From assembly GCA_963677915.2 (NCBI GenBank), contig CAXXGE010000004.1:4347-68346 (forward strand): a stretch of 64,000 nt of DNA. Direction: 5' to 3'. Shown piece after piece: positions 1-7,330 of this stretch (positions are counted from its first letter, which is position 1; each line of letters opens with the position of its first letter). Origin of the DNA: G963677915 sp963677915. Its GTDB lineage: Bacteria; Bacillota; Clostridia; Lachnospirales; Vallitaleaceae. Below the pieces are notes generated by a model. That model saw only the letters and a list, made by a program, of their open reading frames with translations. It was not told where the DNA came from and made no database searches. The translations under genes were made by a program, and so were the position numbers.

Positions 1-1098
1 ACCCGGGCAGCCGAAAGCGGAGCCTGGTACGAGGAGCAGGTTGAACTGTTTGGCGTCCTTACAGAACTGGACGTCATCCTCGATCGGTGTTTTTGGGAAA
101 AGGTAGAAAGCGCCCTCCGGCTTGACACATGAGAAACCGAGGCCTGTCAAATGGTTGTACAGAAGGTCCCTGTTCTCCTTGTAGCTGCCTGTATCCACGG
201 TGGCATCCAGGTTCCTTGCGACCACCTTCTGGAACAGGGAGGGTGCGTTGACAAATCCAAGGATGCGGTTGGCCACATTAAGTGAAGCGGCAATATCCCT
301 GTAACCTTCGCATGTCGGTGCGACGACAAGATAGCCGATCCTTTCGCCGGGCAGGGAAAGGGACTTGCTGTAGGAGTAACCGACGATGGCGTTGTGGTAA
401 TAGTTAAGAATATACGGTACATCGGTGCCGTCGTATACCAGTTCGCGATAGGGTTCGTCCGATACAAGGTAGATGGATGTGCCGTAGGCTTTTTCCTTTT
501 CTAAAAGGATCTCTGCCAGCCGCTTGTAGGTTTCGTCCGAGTAGATGACCCCGGTCGGGTTGTTCGGGGAGTTCACAAGGACGATGCGTGTCTTTTCGTT
601 GATATAGCTGTCCAGGGCGTCAAGGTTCGGCTGGAACGTGTCGGTATTCGGCGGTACGACTTTAAGGACTGCGTCGAAATTGTCCGCATACTTGTCGTAC
701 TCAGTAAAGTAAGGGGCGAAGGTGACGACCTCTTCGCCAGGATTGAGCAATGTCTTGAAAAGGATGTTAAGACCGCCGGCTGCACCACAGGTCATAACGA
801 TGCCTTCTTTTGAAGTGTTGGTGCCGTACTGGCTGTTGATAAAGGAAGCGATGGCCTCCCTGACCTCTGGATAACCTGAGTTGTTCATATAACTGTGGAC
901 GGCTGAAGGTGCTTCTTCGTCCAGTATGTCCTTGATGGATTGTTTTATGGATTCGGGTGGTTCAACGTTGGGATTGCCCAGACTGAAGTCGTAGACATTG
1001 TCGATGCCGTACTGTTCGACCAGCTTGGCGCCTTCTTCAAACATGGCGCGAATAAGGGAGCTTCCGGCAACCATCCGAGACATTTTTGTGGAAATCAT
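1..1098 (-). CDS. PLP-dependent class I/II aminotransferase (C-terminus cut by window edge)
   Basis: 366 codons are open from an ATG at 1098 to the left edge, so the C-terminus lies outside the window. A good ribosome site (AGGAGGT) precedes the ATG. Fold type I aminotransferase signatures are visible: the substrate-side motif NSPNNPTG, VSDEPYRELVY, and the PLP-lysine motif SYSKSLSLPGERIGY. The family (COG0436) transfers amino groups between amino acids such as aspartate or alanine and 2-oxoacids in the cytoplasm; the exact substrate cannot be read from the sequence. It is transcribed divergently from the T-box thrS operon from an overlapping promoter. Confidence 0.9.
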   Translation of the reverse strand, partial: MISTKMSRMVAGSSLIRAMFEEGAKLVEQYGIDNVYDFSLGNPNVEPPESIKQSIKDILDEEAPSAVHSYMNNSGYPEVREAIASFINSQYGTNTSKEGIVMTCGAAGGLNILFKTLLNPGEEVVTFAPYFTEYDKYADNFDAVLKVVPPNTDTFQPNLDALDSYINEKTRIVLVNSPNNPTGVIYSDETYKRLAEILLEKEKAYGTSIYLVSDEPYRELVYDGTDVPYILNYYHNAIVGYSYSKSLSLPGERIGYLVVAPTCEGYRDIAASLNVANRILGFVNAPSLFQKVVARNLDATVDTGSYKENRDLLYNHLTGLGFSCVKPEGAFYLFPKTPIEDDVQFCKDAKQFNLLLVPGSAFGCPG

Positions 1099-1140
1099 GG
1101 TCTTACCTCCTGTTTAAATGTAGTGAAGCTGCTTTTTCAA

Positions 1141-1181
1141 CATTATAGCATCTTGACAAACATGGGAGCAATGCTATAATG
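1141..1181. promoter_or_regulatory. overlapping divergent promoters in an 11-bp inverted repeat
   Basis: An exact inverted repeat CATTATAGCAT (1141-1151) / ATGCTATAATG (1171-1181) holds a TATAAT on each strand. On the plus strand TTGACA (1153-1158), 16 nt, TATAAT (1175-1180) would start the thrS leader near 1187. On the minus strand TTGCTC, 18 nt, TATAAT (1147-1142) would serve the aminotransferase. The two promoters share DNA, so occupancy is probably mutually exclusive. Confidence 0.7.
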
Positions 1182-1186
1182 ATTAC

Positions 1187-1415
1187 AATAATTGAAATGC
1201 GTTGATGAGACGAGTAGAATGCGGAAAGATTCAGAGAGAAGGCGGCTGCTGTGAAGCCTTTATCCGGAAACATTTGAAAACTGCCTCGGAGCGGCCCCAA
1301 TCCGGCTCGGTGATGCGTTATAGTCGAAGTGAGTGGTTTCTTATGATTCAATAAGGGTGGAACCGCGAGATGTGTCTCGTCCCTTGCATGTGCAAGTGGC
1401 GGGATTTTTTGTTTT
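1187..1415 (+). promoter_or_regulatory. T-box leader (threonine)
   Basis: The T-box core AAGGGTGGAACCGCG lies at 1353-1367, followed by a hairpin built on CTTGCA-TG-TGCAAG and a T-rich tract (1404-1416) that forms the terminator. The AGAGAG motif of Stem I is near 1231. In the expected specifier-loop position GAAA-ACT-GCC gives an ACT threonine codon at 1280-1282, fitting the thrS gene downstream. Known mechanism: uncharged tRNA-Thr stabilises the antiterminator and lets transcription continue. Oddly, the first gene controlled is a hemerythrin. Confidence 0.92.
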
Positions 1416-1454
1416 TTCACGGGTAATGAACGCGAATGCGAAAGGAGTGGTCGA

Positions 1455-1868
1455 ATGCTTTGGAGCAAGGAGTTCGAGCTTGGCATCGAAATGATCGACA
1501 AACAGCATAAAAAACTGTTCGATATCATCGACAAGTCCAAGAAGGTCGAACAGGATATCAGGGACAATATCGACAGCTATGATGAAATTATGTTGATACT
1601 TGAAGAGATGGAGCACTATACGAGGATCCATTTTGCCTACGAAGAGGGTATTCTTGAACGAACGGGATATGACAGCCTGGAGGACCAGAAATACGAACAC
1701 GAGTCCTTTCTGTTCCATGTGCATGAAATCATAGGCAAGGACTTCGACTACAGCCAGCTGGAGACAATCCAGAATATCAACGATTATCTTTACGAATGGC
1801 TTAAAGACCATATAATGATCAAAGACGCCGCCTATGTACCCCATGTGCTGGCGCAGGAAGGGAAGTAA
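1455..1868 (+). CDS. bacteriohemerythrin
   Basis: 137-residue hemerythrin-fold protein, the normal length for single-domain bacteriohemerythrins. The non-heme di-iron ligands are visible: His18 (IDKQHKKLFD), His59 and Glu63 (RIHFAYEE), His82 (KYEHESF), and the His/Asp of EWLKDHIMIKD near the C-terminus. Such proteins bind O2 reversibly and are thought to sense or sequester oxygen or iron in the cytoplasm. It is the first gene after the threonine T-box and is separated from thrS by one base, so both should be cotranscribed; why an O2-binding protein should be under tRNA-Thr control is unknown. Confidence 0.93.
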   Translation: MLWSKEFELGIEMIDKQHKKLFDIIDKSKKVEQDIRDNIDSYDEIMLILEEMEHYTRIHFAYEEGILERTGYDSLEDQKYEHESFLFHVHEIIGKDFDYSQLETIQNINDYLYEWLKDHIMIKDAAYVPHVLAQEGK

Positions 1869-1869
1869 T

Positions 1870-3834
1870 ATGATTATCACTTTGAAAGATGGATCAACAA
1901 AAGAATATGCATCCGGCATGTCAGTGCTTGACATAGCTGCGGATATCAGCGAAGGACTTGCGAGGGCTGCTTGTGCGGGCGAGGTCAATGGTGAAGTGGT
2001 GGACCTTAGAACGGTTGTGGATGAAGATGTGGAACTGAACATTCTGACATTCAGGGACCAGGCAGGCATGGATGCCTTTCGCCATACTGCATCCCATATA
2101 CTTGCTCAAGCAGTCAAGCGCCTTTATCCCGGTGCGAAACTGGCTATCGGGCCGGCTATCGAATTGGGATTCTACTACGATTTCGACATGGATAGGGCGT
2201 TGGACAACAAAGACCTGGCGGCGATTGAAAAGGAAATGAATGCCATCGTCAAGGAAAAACTTGACATCGAGCGTTTTGAACTGCCAAGGGCAGAAGCTTT
2301 GAAACTGGTGGAAGAGATGGGTGAAAGCTATAAGGCCGAGTTGATTTCCGACCTGCCTGAAGATGCGGTCATTTCCTTTTACAAGCAGGGGGATTTCGTC
2401 GACCTGTGCGCCGGCCCCCATCTGATGAATACAAAGGAAGTCAAGGCGCTCAAGCTTATCTCGACGGCGGGTGCATACTGGCGCGGCAACGAGAAGAACA
2501 AGATGCTCTCAAGAATCTATGGTACAGCCTATAACAAGAAGTCGGACCTGAAAGAGCACATGGTACGTCTTGAGGAAGCCAAGAAGAGAGACCACAACAA
2601 ACTGGGCAGGGAGCTTGAGATTTTTACCACTTCCGAAGTGGTAGGCCAGGGACTTCCTCTGATTATGCCGAAGGGCGCGAAAATTATCCAGACGCTTCAG
2701 CGTTACGTTGAGGACGAGGAAGAGGCTAGGGGCTATGAGTTCACCAGGACACCGGTTATGGCGAAAAGCGACCTTTTCAAGATATCGGGGCATTGGGATC
2801 ATTACAAGGATGGCATGTTTGTGCTTGGAGACGAGGAGAAGGATGATGAGGTCTATGCACTGCGTCCGATGACATGTCCTTTCCAATATATGATCTACAA
2901 GGCGAAGCAGCGAAGCTACAGGGATCTGCCGGTCAGGTACTCGGAGACATCGCCGTTGTTCAGGAACGAGTCTTCGGGCGAGATGCACGGTTTGATCCGC
3001 GTGAGACAGTTCCACCTGGCAGATGCCCATATCATGTGCACGCCGGAACAGGTTGAGCAGGAGTTCAAGGATGTTGTCGTTCTGGTTCAGGATATGATGC
3101 AGGCGATCGGTATTGTCAATGACGTGACTTACCGCTTCAGCAAATGGGATCCTGAGAAGACGGATAAATACATCGACAATCCTGATGCGTGGCATACAAC
3201 GCAGAATGTGATGAGGAAGATTCTGAACGATATCGGCCTTGAATATGAAGAGGCTGACGGGGAAGCGGCTTTCTATGGACCAAAACTGGATGTCCAGTTC
3301 AGAAATGTCCACGGCAAGGAAGACACACTATTCACCATCCAGCTTGATTTCGCGTTGTCAGAGCGTTTTGATATGACTTATGTGGACAAGGACAACCAAA
3401 AGAAACGTCCGTATATCATCCACAGAAGCTCCATCGGCTGCTATGAGAGGACTCTGGCGATGCTGATTGAAAAATACGCAGGCGCTTTCCCTCTTTGGCT
3501 CGCGCCGACGCAGCTTAAACTGCTGCCGATTACTGACAACCAGATCGAGTACTGCAGAAACATCAAGAAGACGCTGAGAGGCTACGGCATCCGTGTGGAT
3601 ATTGATGAACGTGCCGAAAAGATCGGCTACAAGATCAGAGAAGCCAGAATGGAGCGTATCCCGTATCTCGCCATCGTCGGGCAGGAAGAGAGCGAAAACA
3701 ACAGCCTTGCGATCCGCAGCAGGGAAAAGGGTGATGAAGGCTCTATCGCTTTGGATGATTTCATCAAGCGTATTGCAGATGAAAATGCGAGCAAGTACAT
3801 CTACCATCAGCATATGATTGAAGAGAGCAAATAG
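1870..3834 (+). CDS. thrS: threonine--tRNA ligase
   Basis: 654-residue class II synthetase that charges tRNA-Thr. Domains in order: N-terminal TGS (about 1-60, DGSTKEY), editing/SAD domain with the HTASH metal motif (about 73-77), class II catalytic core with the zinc-site MTCPFQYMIYK, motif 2 region FRNESSGEMHGLIRVRQFH, a motif-3 HRSSIGCYERTLAMLIEKY, and a C-terminal anticodon-binding domain. The start chosen is ATG 1870, directly after the hemerythrin stop and preceded by GGAAGGGAAG; an upstream in-frame ATG at 1834 lies inside the hemerythrin gene. Regulated by the upstream T-box. Confidence 0.97.
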   Translation: MIITLKDGSTKEYASGMSVLDIAADISEGLARAACAGEVNGEVVDLRTVVDEDVELNILTFRDQAGMDAFRHTASHILAQAVKRLYPGAKLAIGPAIELGFYYDFDMDRALDNKDLAAIEKEMNAIVKEKLDIERFELPRAEALKLVEEMGESYKAELISDLPEDAVISFYKQGDFVDLCAGPHLMNTKEVKALKLISTAGAYWRGNEKNKMLSRIYGTAYNKKSDLKEHMVRLEEAKKRDHNKLGRELEIFTTSEVVGQGLPLIMPKGAKIIQTLQRYVEDEEEARGYEFTRTPVMAKSDLFKISGHWDHYKDGMFVLGDEEKDDEVYALRPMTCPFQYMIYKAKQRSYRDLPVRYSETSPLFRNESSGEMHGLIRVRQFHLADAHIMCTPEQVEQEFKDVVVLVQDMMQAIGIVNDVTYRFSKWDPEKTDKYIDNPDAWHTTQNVMRKILNDIGLEYEEADGEAAFYGPKLDVQFRNVHGKEDTLFTIQLDFALSERFDMTYVDKDNQKKRPYIIHRSSIGCYERTLAMLIEKYAGAFPLWLAPTQLKLLPITDNQIEYCRNIKKTLRGYGIRVDIDERAEKIGYKIREARMERIPYLAIVGQEESENNSLAIRSREKGDEGSIALDDFIKRIADENASKYIYHQHMIEESK

Positions 3835-3855
3835 ATATTGTATTTAACAAAGTCG

Positions 3856-3884
3856 TTGACACGCATGGGCTCCCGTGATATACT
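3856..3884 (+). promoter_or_regulatory. sigma-A promoter of infC operon
   Basis: TTGACA (3856-3861), 17-nt spacer, TATACT (3879-3884). It lies immediately upstream of the L20-type leader. Confidence 0.8.
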
Positions 3885-3889
3885 ACTCG

Positions 3890-4029
3890 GGATGACAAGA
3901 AGCAGAGTATCCACTCTCACCAAATCGTGTCGACGACTTTGGTATTATACCCGTTATCCCTGAAAGGCATTCTTTTTGTCTGTTCAGGGTCTTAAGGTGT
4001 GTGGATGACTTGTCTGCACATTTTTTTAT
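3890..4029 (+). promoter_or_regulatory. ribosomal protein L20 autoregulatory leader
   Basis: The segment resembles the Firmicutes L20 leader in front of infC-rpmI-rplT. Segment 3907-3921 (GTATCCACTCTCACC) can pair with 3996-4010 (GGTGTGTGGATGAC) as antiterminator. The 3' part of that pairing is also used by the terminator hairpin 3999-4019 followed by T7 (to 4029). A central CCAAATCGTG/CGACTTTGG helix is seen at 3920-3942. In Bacillus subtilis, L20 binds this type of leader and promotes termination; the same is inferred here from structure and gene order. Confidence 0.85.
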
Positions 4030-4053
4030 TTCAACACTTGGAGGTGTCAGAAT

Positions 4054-4566
4054 ATCAGCGATTATATGATCAATGAAAAAATCCGCGACAGGGAAGTCCG
4101 GGTTATCGATGAGGAAGGGAACCAGCTGGGCATTATGTCTGCAAAAGACGCACAAAAGATTGCCCGTGAAAAGGAGCTTGACCTTGTCAAGATCGCACCG
4201 CAGGCCAAACCACCGGTTTGCAAAATCATCGACTTTGGAAAGTTTCGCTATGAACAGGCGAAAAAGGACAAAGAGGCGCGCAAGAAGCAGAACATCATAA
4301 GCGTCAAGGAAGTTCGTCTGTCTCCCAACATCGAGCAGCACGACATCAACACAAAAACAAAACAAGCAATCAAGTTCCTAAGCAACGGCGACAGGGTTAA
4401 AGTATCTGTCCGTTTCAGAGGAAGAGAGATGGCCCATACTTACAAGGGAAGGGACATCCTCATGGCGTTCGCGAAGTCTCTTGGAGATATCGCAGAGGTT
4501 GAGCGCAACCCTAAAATGGAAGGCAGAAGCATGATTATGTTTCTGACTCCGAAAAAAGACAAATAA
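4054..4566 (+). CDS. infC: translation initiation factor IF-3 (rare AUC start)
   Basis: IF-3 binds the 30S subunit and controls start-codon fidelity. N-domain (INEKIRDREVRVIDEEGNQLG) and C-domain (MEGRSMIMFLTPKK) are typical. The first in-frame ATG (4066) is about 19 nt from the strong ribosome site GGAGGTG (4040-4046). An in-frame ATC at 4054 sits 7 nt from it and gives the expected N-terminus (M)SDYMINEKIR. infC is known to use AUU/AUC/AUA starts in bacteria for autoregulation by IF-3, so ATC 4054 is my preferred start, giving 170 residues. First gene of infC-rpmI-rplT. Confidence 0.93.
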   Translation: MSDYMINEKIRDREVRVIDEEGNQLGIMSAKDAQKIAREKELDLVKIAPQAKPPVCKIIDFGKFRYEQAKKDKEARKKQNIISVKEVRLSPNIEQHDINTKTKQAIKFLSNGDRVKVSVRFRGREMAHTYKGRDILMAFAKSLGDIAEVERNPKMEGRSMIMFLTPKKDK

Positions 4567-4610
4567 AAGTATGGAGTGGCGGCAGCCACTAAGATCAAGG
4601 AGGAAGAACA

Positions 4611-4805
4611 ATGCCTAAAATGAAATCACACAGAGGCGCGGCTAAAAGATTCAAGAAGACCGGCAGTGGTAAAATCAAAAGAAGCAAAGCATACACAAGC
4701 CACATTCTTACCAAGAAGAGCCCGAAGAGAAAGCGTAATCTGAGACACGCAACTATTGCTTCAAAAGCAAACGAGAAAACAATCAAGCAATTGCTCCCGT
4801 ATTAA
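4611..4805 (+). CDS. rpmI: 50S ribosomal protein L35
   Basis: 64-residue very basic protein starting MPKMKSHRGAAKRFKKTGSG, the standard L35 signature and length. It is a component of the large ribosomal subunit. It lies between infC and rplT, the conserved bacterial order, and is preceded by AAGGAGGAAGAACA as ribosome site. Confidence 0.98.
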   Translation: MPKMKSHRGAAKRFKKTGSGKIKRSKAYTSHILTKKSPKRKRNLRHATIASKANEKTIKQLLPY

Positions 4806-4827
4806 GATAGGGTAGGAGGTTAGAAAG

Positions 4828-5187
4828 ATGGCAAGAATCAAAGGTGGATTAAACACTAAAAAGAGACATAAGAGAGTTCTTAAACTCGCTAAAGGTTATA
4901 GAGGAGCCAAATCCAAACAGTTCAAGGCAGCTAAACAGGCTGTTATGAAGTCCGGCGTATATTCCTATGCTGGAAGACGCCTCAAGAAAAGGGATTTCAG
5001 AAAGCTTTGGATCGCAAGAATCAATGCTGCTGCAAGGATCAACGGTATCAGCTACAGCAAAATGATGCACGGACTTAAAGTTGCAGGCATCGATATCAAC
5101 CGTAAAATGCTCGCTGAGATGGCAGTCAATGACGCTGCAGGCTTCGCAGCGCTTGCTGAGACAGCTAAAGAAAAAGCGAACGCATAA
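4828..5187 (+). CDS. rplT: 50S ribosomal protein L20
   Basis: 119-residue large-subunit protein starting MARIKGGLNTKKRHKRVLK. L20 is needed early in 50S assembly and in Firmicutes also represses its own operon through the leader seen at 3890-4029. Ribosome site GGTAGGAGG precedes the ATG. The operon ends in a REP-terminator-REP unit immediately after the stop codon. Confidence 0.98.
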   Translation: MARIKGGLNTKKRHKRVLKLAKGYRGAKSKQFKAAKQAVMKSGVYSYAGRRLKKRDFRKLWIARINAAARINGISYSKMMHGLKVAGIDINRKMLAEMAVNDAAGFAALAETAKEKANA

Positions 5188-5189
5188 GA

Positions 5190-5327
5190 GTGCCAGGGGG
5201 ACGGACCTTTTTGGCACGCTTCCATAACACCCAGACAACAAAGGCTTGTGAACAAATCCGGATGGATTTGCACACAAGCCTTTTTGTTTTTGGATATGGG
5301 TGCCAAAAAGGTCCGTCCCCCTGGCAC
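5190..5327. repeat. REP-like palindrome pair flanking a terminator (locus 1)
   Basis: Two 28-bp copies in inverted orientation: 5190-5217 (GTGCCAGGGGGACGGACC then TTTTTGGCAC) and 5300-5327, its reverse complement. They flank the rplT terminator and abut the stop codons of rplT (5187) and of the converging Crp/Fnr gene (5329). GGACGGACC subtype of the family found at nine loci in this window. Confidence 0.9.
5240..5290 (+). terminator. rplT operon terminator
   Basis: Hairpin AAAGGCTTGTG...AAATCC-ggat-GGATTT...CACAAGCC followed by TTTTTGTTTTT. It lies between the two arms of REP locus 1. Confidence 0.85.
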
Positions 5328-5328
5328 T

Positions 5329-6018
5329 CTACAGCCTGTCCGGCGCAAGTACTTGTACATATTTTTCGCTGATCAGGATGATGCCTTCATCCTCCATCTT
5401 CTCAAGTGTGCGCAGGAGTGCTTCACGGGTTGTGCTGAATTGGTCAGCCCAATCCTGAATGGTATGTGGAATCCGGATTTCGTCTGACAGCTGTTTGCGT
5501 ATAGCGGATTGCAGATACAGGCCTACCCTCTTGTGGAGGGAGAGGAAAGAGGCGTGCTCCAGTTGCTCTGACATCCTGAAAGCCTGGCCTGAAATGATTT
5601 CCATATAGTAGTAGAGCAACCGTTTGTCCTTGTTGAAGAGTCTGCTTAAATTGGCTTTGGTAATGAAAAGTATCTTCGAAGGAGAAGTGGCGGTCAAGGA
5701 GGCGGGGCTGGTATCGCCCTTGTTGAAAACTGACTGGGCATCTACCATATCCACAGGTTTGATGTTGGCCAGCTGGACGATGCTTCCTGAGTGGAGCTTG
5801 ACGAACTGCTTCAGGGAGCCTTGAACCAGGAAACCGGTGGAGGGGTCGGATTGGTATGGGGTGTAAAGGGTATCGCCCTCCTCGAGCGTAATATGCTGCA
5901 TGGGGATATCTGCCAGCAATGCTTCGATTTCTTCTATTGTAAAGTTTGTGAATAAATGGCTTCTCTTCAGGATTTCGCTTGTTGAGTGGGATATGCCCAC
6001 GTTATTAACAGTTATCAT
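5329..6018 (-). CDS. Crp/Fnr-family transcriptional regulator
   Basis: 229 residues from ATG 6018, which follows GGAAGGTGATAAT; a longer reading from 6102 has no ribosome site. The N-terminal cyclic-nucleotide-binding-type beta-roll is seen at about 15-130 (LFTNFTIEEIEALLADI, LEEGDTLYTPYQ, GFLVQGSLKQFVK). A C-terminal winged helix-turn-helix (IQDWADQFSTTREALLRTLEKMEDEGII) is at about 170-215. No cysteine cluster of the FNR 4Fe-4S type is apparent, so the signal may be a small ligand or redox state. It lies alone and converges on rplT; no target can be inferred. Confidence 0.85.
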   Translation of the reverse strand: MITVNNVGISHSTSEILKRSHLFTNFTIEEIEALLADIPMQHITLEEGDTLYTPYQSDPSTGFLVQGSLKQFVKLHSGSIVQLANIKPVDMVDAQSVFNKGDTSPASLTATSPSKILFITKANLSRLFNKDKRLLYYYMEIISGQAFRMSEQLEHASFLSLHKRVGLYLQSAIRKQLSDEIRIPHTIQDWADQFSTTREALLRTLEKMEDEGIILISEKYVQVLAPDRL

Positions 6019-6171
6019 ATTATCACCTTCCATCTTTAAATTATAATACGATTGGAGGCGGTTGTAAATGATAATGGTTACTGAAAAAATGGAGGCATGC
6101 AAGAAAAGCAGCTCCGCTGCGTTTTGCGAAGCAAATTTCCGTGAACGGAAAGTCGAACTTTCCTATAGCAC

Positions 6172-6202
6172 AAAAAGACAGCTCCTTCGGAACTGTCTTT
6201 TT
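6172..6202. terminator. bidirectional terminator after tRNA-Gly
   Basis: Perfect stem AAAAAGACAG...CTGTCTTTTT around the loop CTCCTTCGGAA, immediately 3' of the minus-strand tRNA gene. Confidence 0.8.
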
Positions 6203-6205
6203 GAG

Positions 6206-6277
6206 AGCGCGAAACGGGATTCGAACCCGCGACCCTCGCCTTGGCAAGGCGATGCTCTACCACTGAGCCATTCGCGC
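6206..6277 (-). tRNA. tRNA-Gly (anticodon GCC)
   Basis: The minus strand folds as a cloverleaf: acceptor GCGCGAA/TTCGCGC, D-arm GCTC..GAGC, anticodon stem CGCCT/AGGCG with loop TTGCCAA (anticodon GCC), T-arm GCGGG-TTCGAAT-CCCGT, discriminator T. The 3' CCA is not encoded. A terminator follows. Confidence 0.95.
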
Positions 6278-6450
6278 GAATTGTTAAGTTGTTTTTAACG
6301 CAAGACCTATTATAGCGAGTCGGGCCTTGGGAGTCAAGCCTTTTTTGGAAAAATTTGTTTTAGATTCGTTTTATTGCCGTTTTATAAATATTTTAAACTT
6401 TGCCTATATACTTTCAGTATACCCTTTATCCCTCATTCATATATAGGAAT

Positions 6451-6488
6451 GGCGATGACGTGTCTCAGACAGTCATCGCCCTTTTTTT
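6451..6488 (+). terminator. plus-strand terminator without obvious upstream gene
   Basis: GGCGATGAC (6451-6459) pairs with GTCATCGCC (6472-6480), followed by CTTTTTTTAT. The adjacent genes are on the minus strand, and nothing else recognisable lies in 6278-6450. Confidence 0.6.
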
Positions 6489-6504
6489 ATCTTTCTATAT
6501 GAAA

Positions 6505-7095
6505 CTACTCAATGATGGCTACAATCCTGGCAAGGGAAGCTTCGGCTTCAATATTAAGAGGGAAGGCCACTATTTTAAAAGTGAGCCCTTCCAGTCGGCG
6601 CAAATCTTTCAGGTTCTCGGCGATGGGAATTCCTTTACCCAGAAGGAGTCTGTGGATGCGATAAGGTGCTTGGTCCGGCGACGGCGTATCCAGACACAGC
6701 ATTTTTACTTCCCGATCGATGAGGAATTTTGAAAAACCCTCTGTAATCACGGGGTGGAAAGAGAAATAGTCCTGAGTGCCGTAAGCGGCATCCCAATCGG
6801 TTCTGATGAGTACAATGGCCCCGGAAGGTACAAGATCCTCAAAAGCATCTTCATAATCGATGGTTTTCTTGCCTCTCCCATCAATCAGGCATCCTACTCC
6901 GTGGAAAGTCTCTATAGGGAGGTCGCAAATCCGCTTCCTGTTATCGGACAAGTGAATAGGAGCATCTATGTGGGTGCCGGCGTGGTGGTTGGTGATTAAT
7001 CTGTGGCTGGTTATTTCAACGGCTGTGTCCCCGGGATAAACGGGCATGCCGGAATAAATGCGTTGGCTTAGATCGATAATAGCTATGGTGTTCAC
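6505..7095 (-). CDS. cyclase/kynurenine formamidase-family metal hydrolase
   Basis: 196-residue protein of the cyclase family (PF04199; kynurenine formamidase-like). The metal-binding signature HAGTHIDAPIH is at about 39-49. Members hydrolyse amide or ester bonds with a divalent metal; the substrate is not predictable here. Start problem: the GTG at 7095 overlaps the only ribosome site (AAGGAGGTG). ATA at 7084-7086 or ATT at 7078-7080 lies at better spacing (8 or more nt), so translation may begin at a non-AUG codon a few residues later. Monocistronic, divergent from the PTS operon. Confidence 0.8.
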   Translation of the reverse strand: MNTIAIIDLSQRIYSGMPVYPGDTAVEITSHRLITNHHAGTHIDAPIHLSDNRKRICDLPIETFHGVGCLIDGRGKKTIDYEDAFEDLVPSGAIVLIRTDWDAAYGTQDYFSFHPVITEGFSKFLIDREVKMLCLDTPSPDQAPYRIHRLLLGKGIPIAENLKDLRRLEGLTFKIVAFPLNIEAEASLARIVAIIE

Positions 7096-7153
7096 CTCCT
7101 TATGACAATATCTGCATCCATTATACCATGACTTGCACGTTTGGATGTTGGCG

Positions 7154-7306
7154 TGATTGAAAGTGATTGTAAATGAGTTGAAATGAAAAAGTAATCAAAT
7201 ACAATCGACATAATTTGTATAAAATGTACAAAAATACACATATAACATTAAATAGCTTGCAAAAACAATCAAATCGTCCTATAATAAAATCAATCAAAAA
7301 CAATCA
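7154..7306. promoter_or_regulatory. paired TGATTG operators, probably for the DeoR regulator
   Basis: TGATTG-N4-TGATTG (7154-7169) lies upstream of the PTS operon promoter. CAATCA-N4-CAATCA (7291-7306), the same unit inverted, lies just after the -10, and a single CAATCA (7266-7271) is in the spacer. Hexamers repeat every 10 bp (one helical turn); the two pairs are 137 bp apart start to start. The pattern suits a dimeric or tetrameric DeoR-type repressor, and one is encoded in the operon. Binding is inferred. Confidence 0.55.
7257..7285 (+). promoter_or_regulatory. promoter of PTS operon
   Basis: TTGCAA (7257-7262), 17 nt, TATAAT (7280-7285), about 46 bp before the ptsI start. Confidence 0.75.
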
Positions 7307-7330
7307 CGCTGATGAAATGGTAGGTAAAAA

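Noticed and set aside
2509..3312. Long minus-strand ORF (267 codons) inside thrS
   Set aside because: Lies wholly within the well-conserved thrS gene on the other strand; no ribosome site or recognisable domain.
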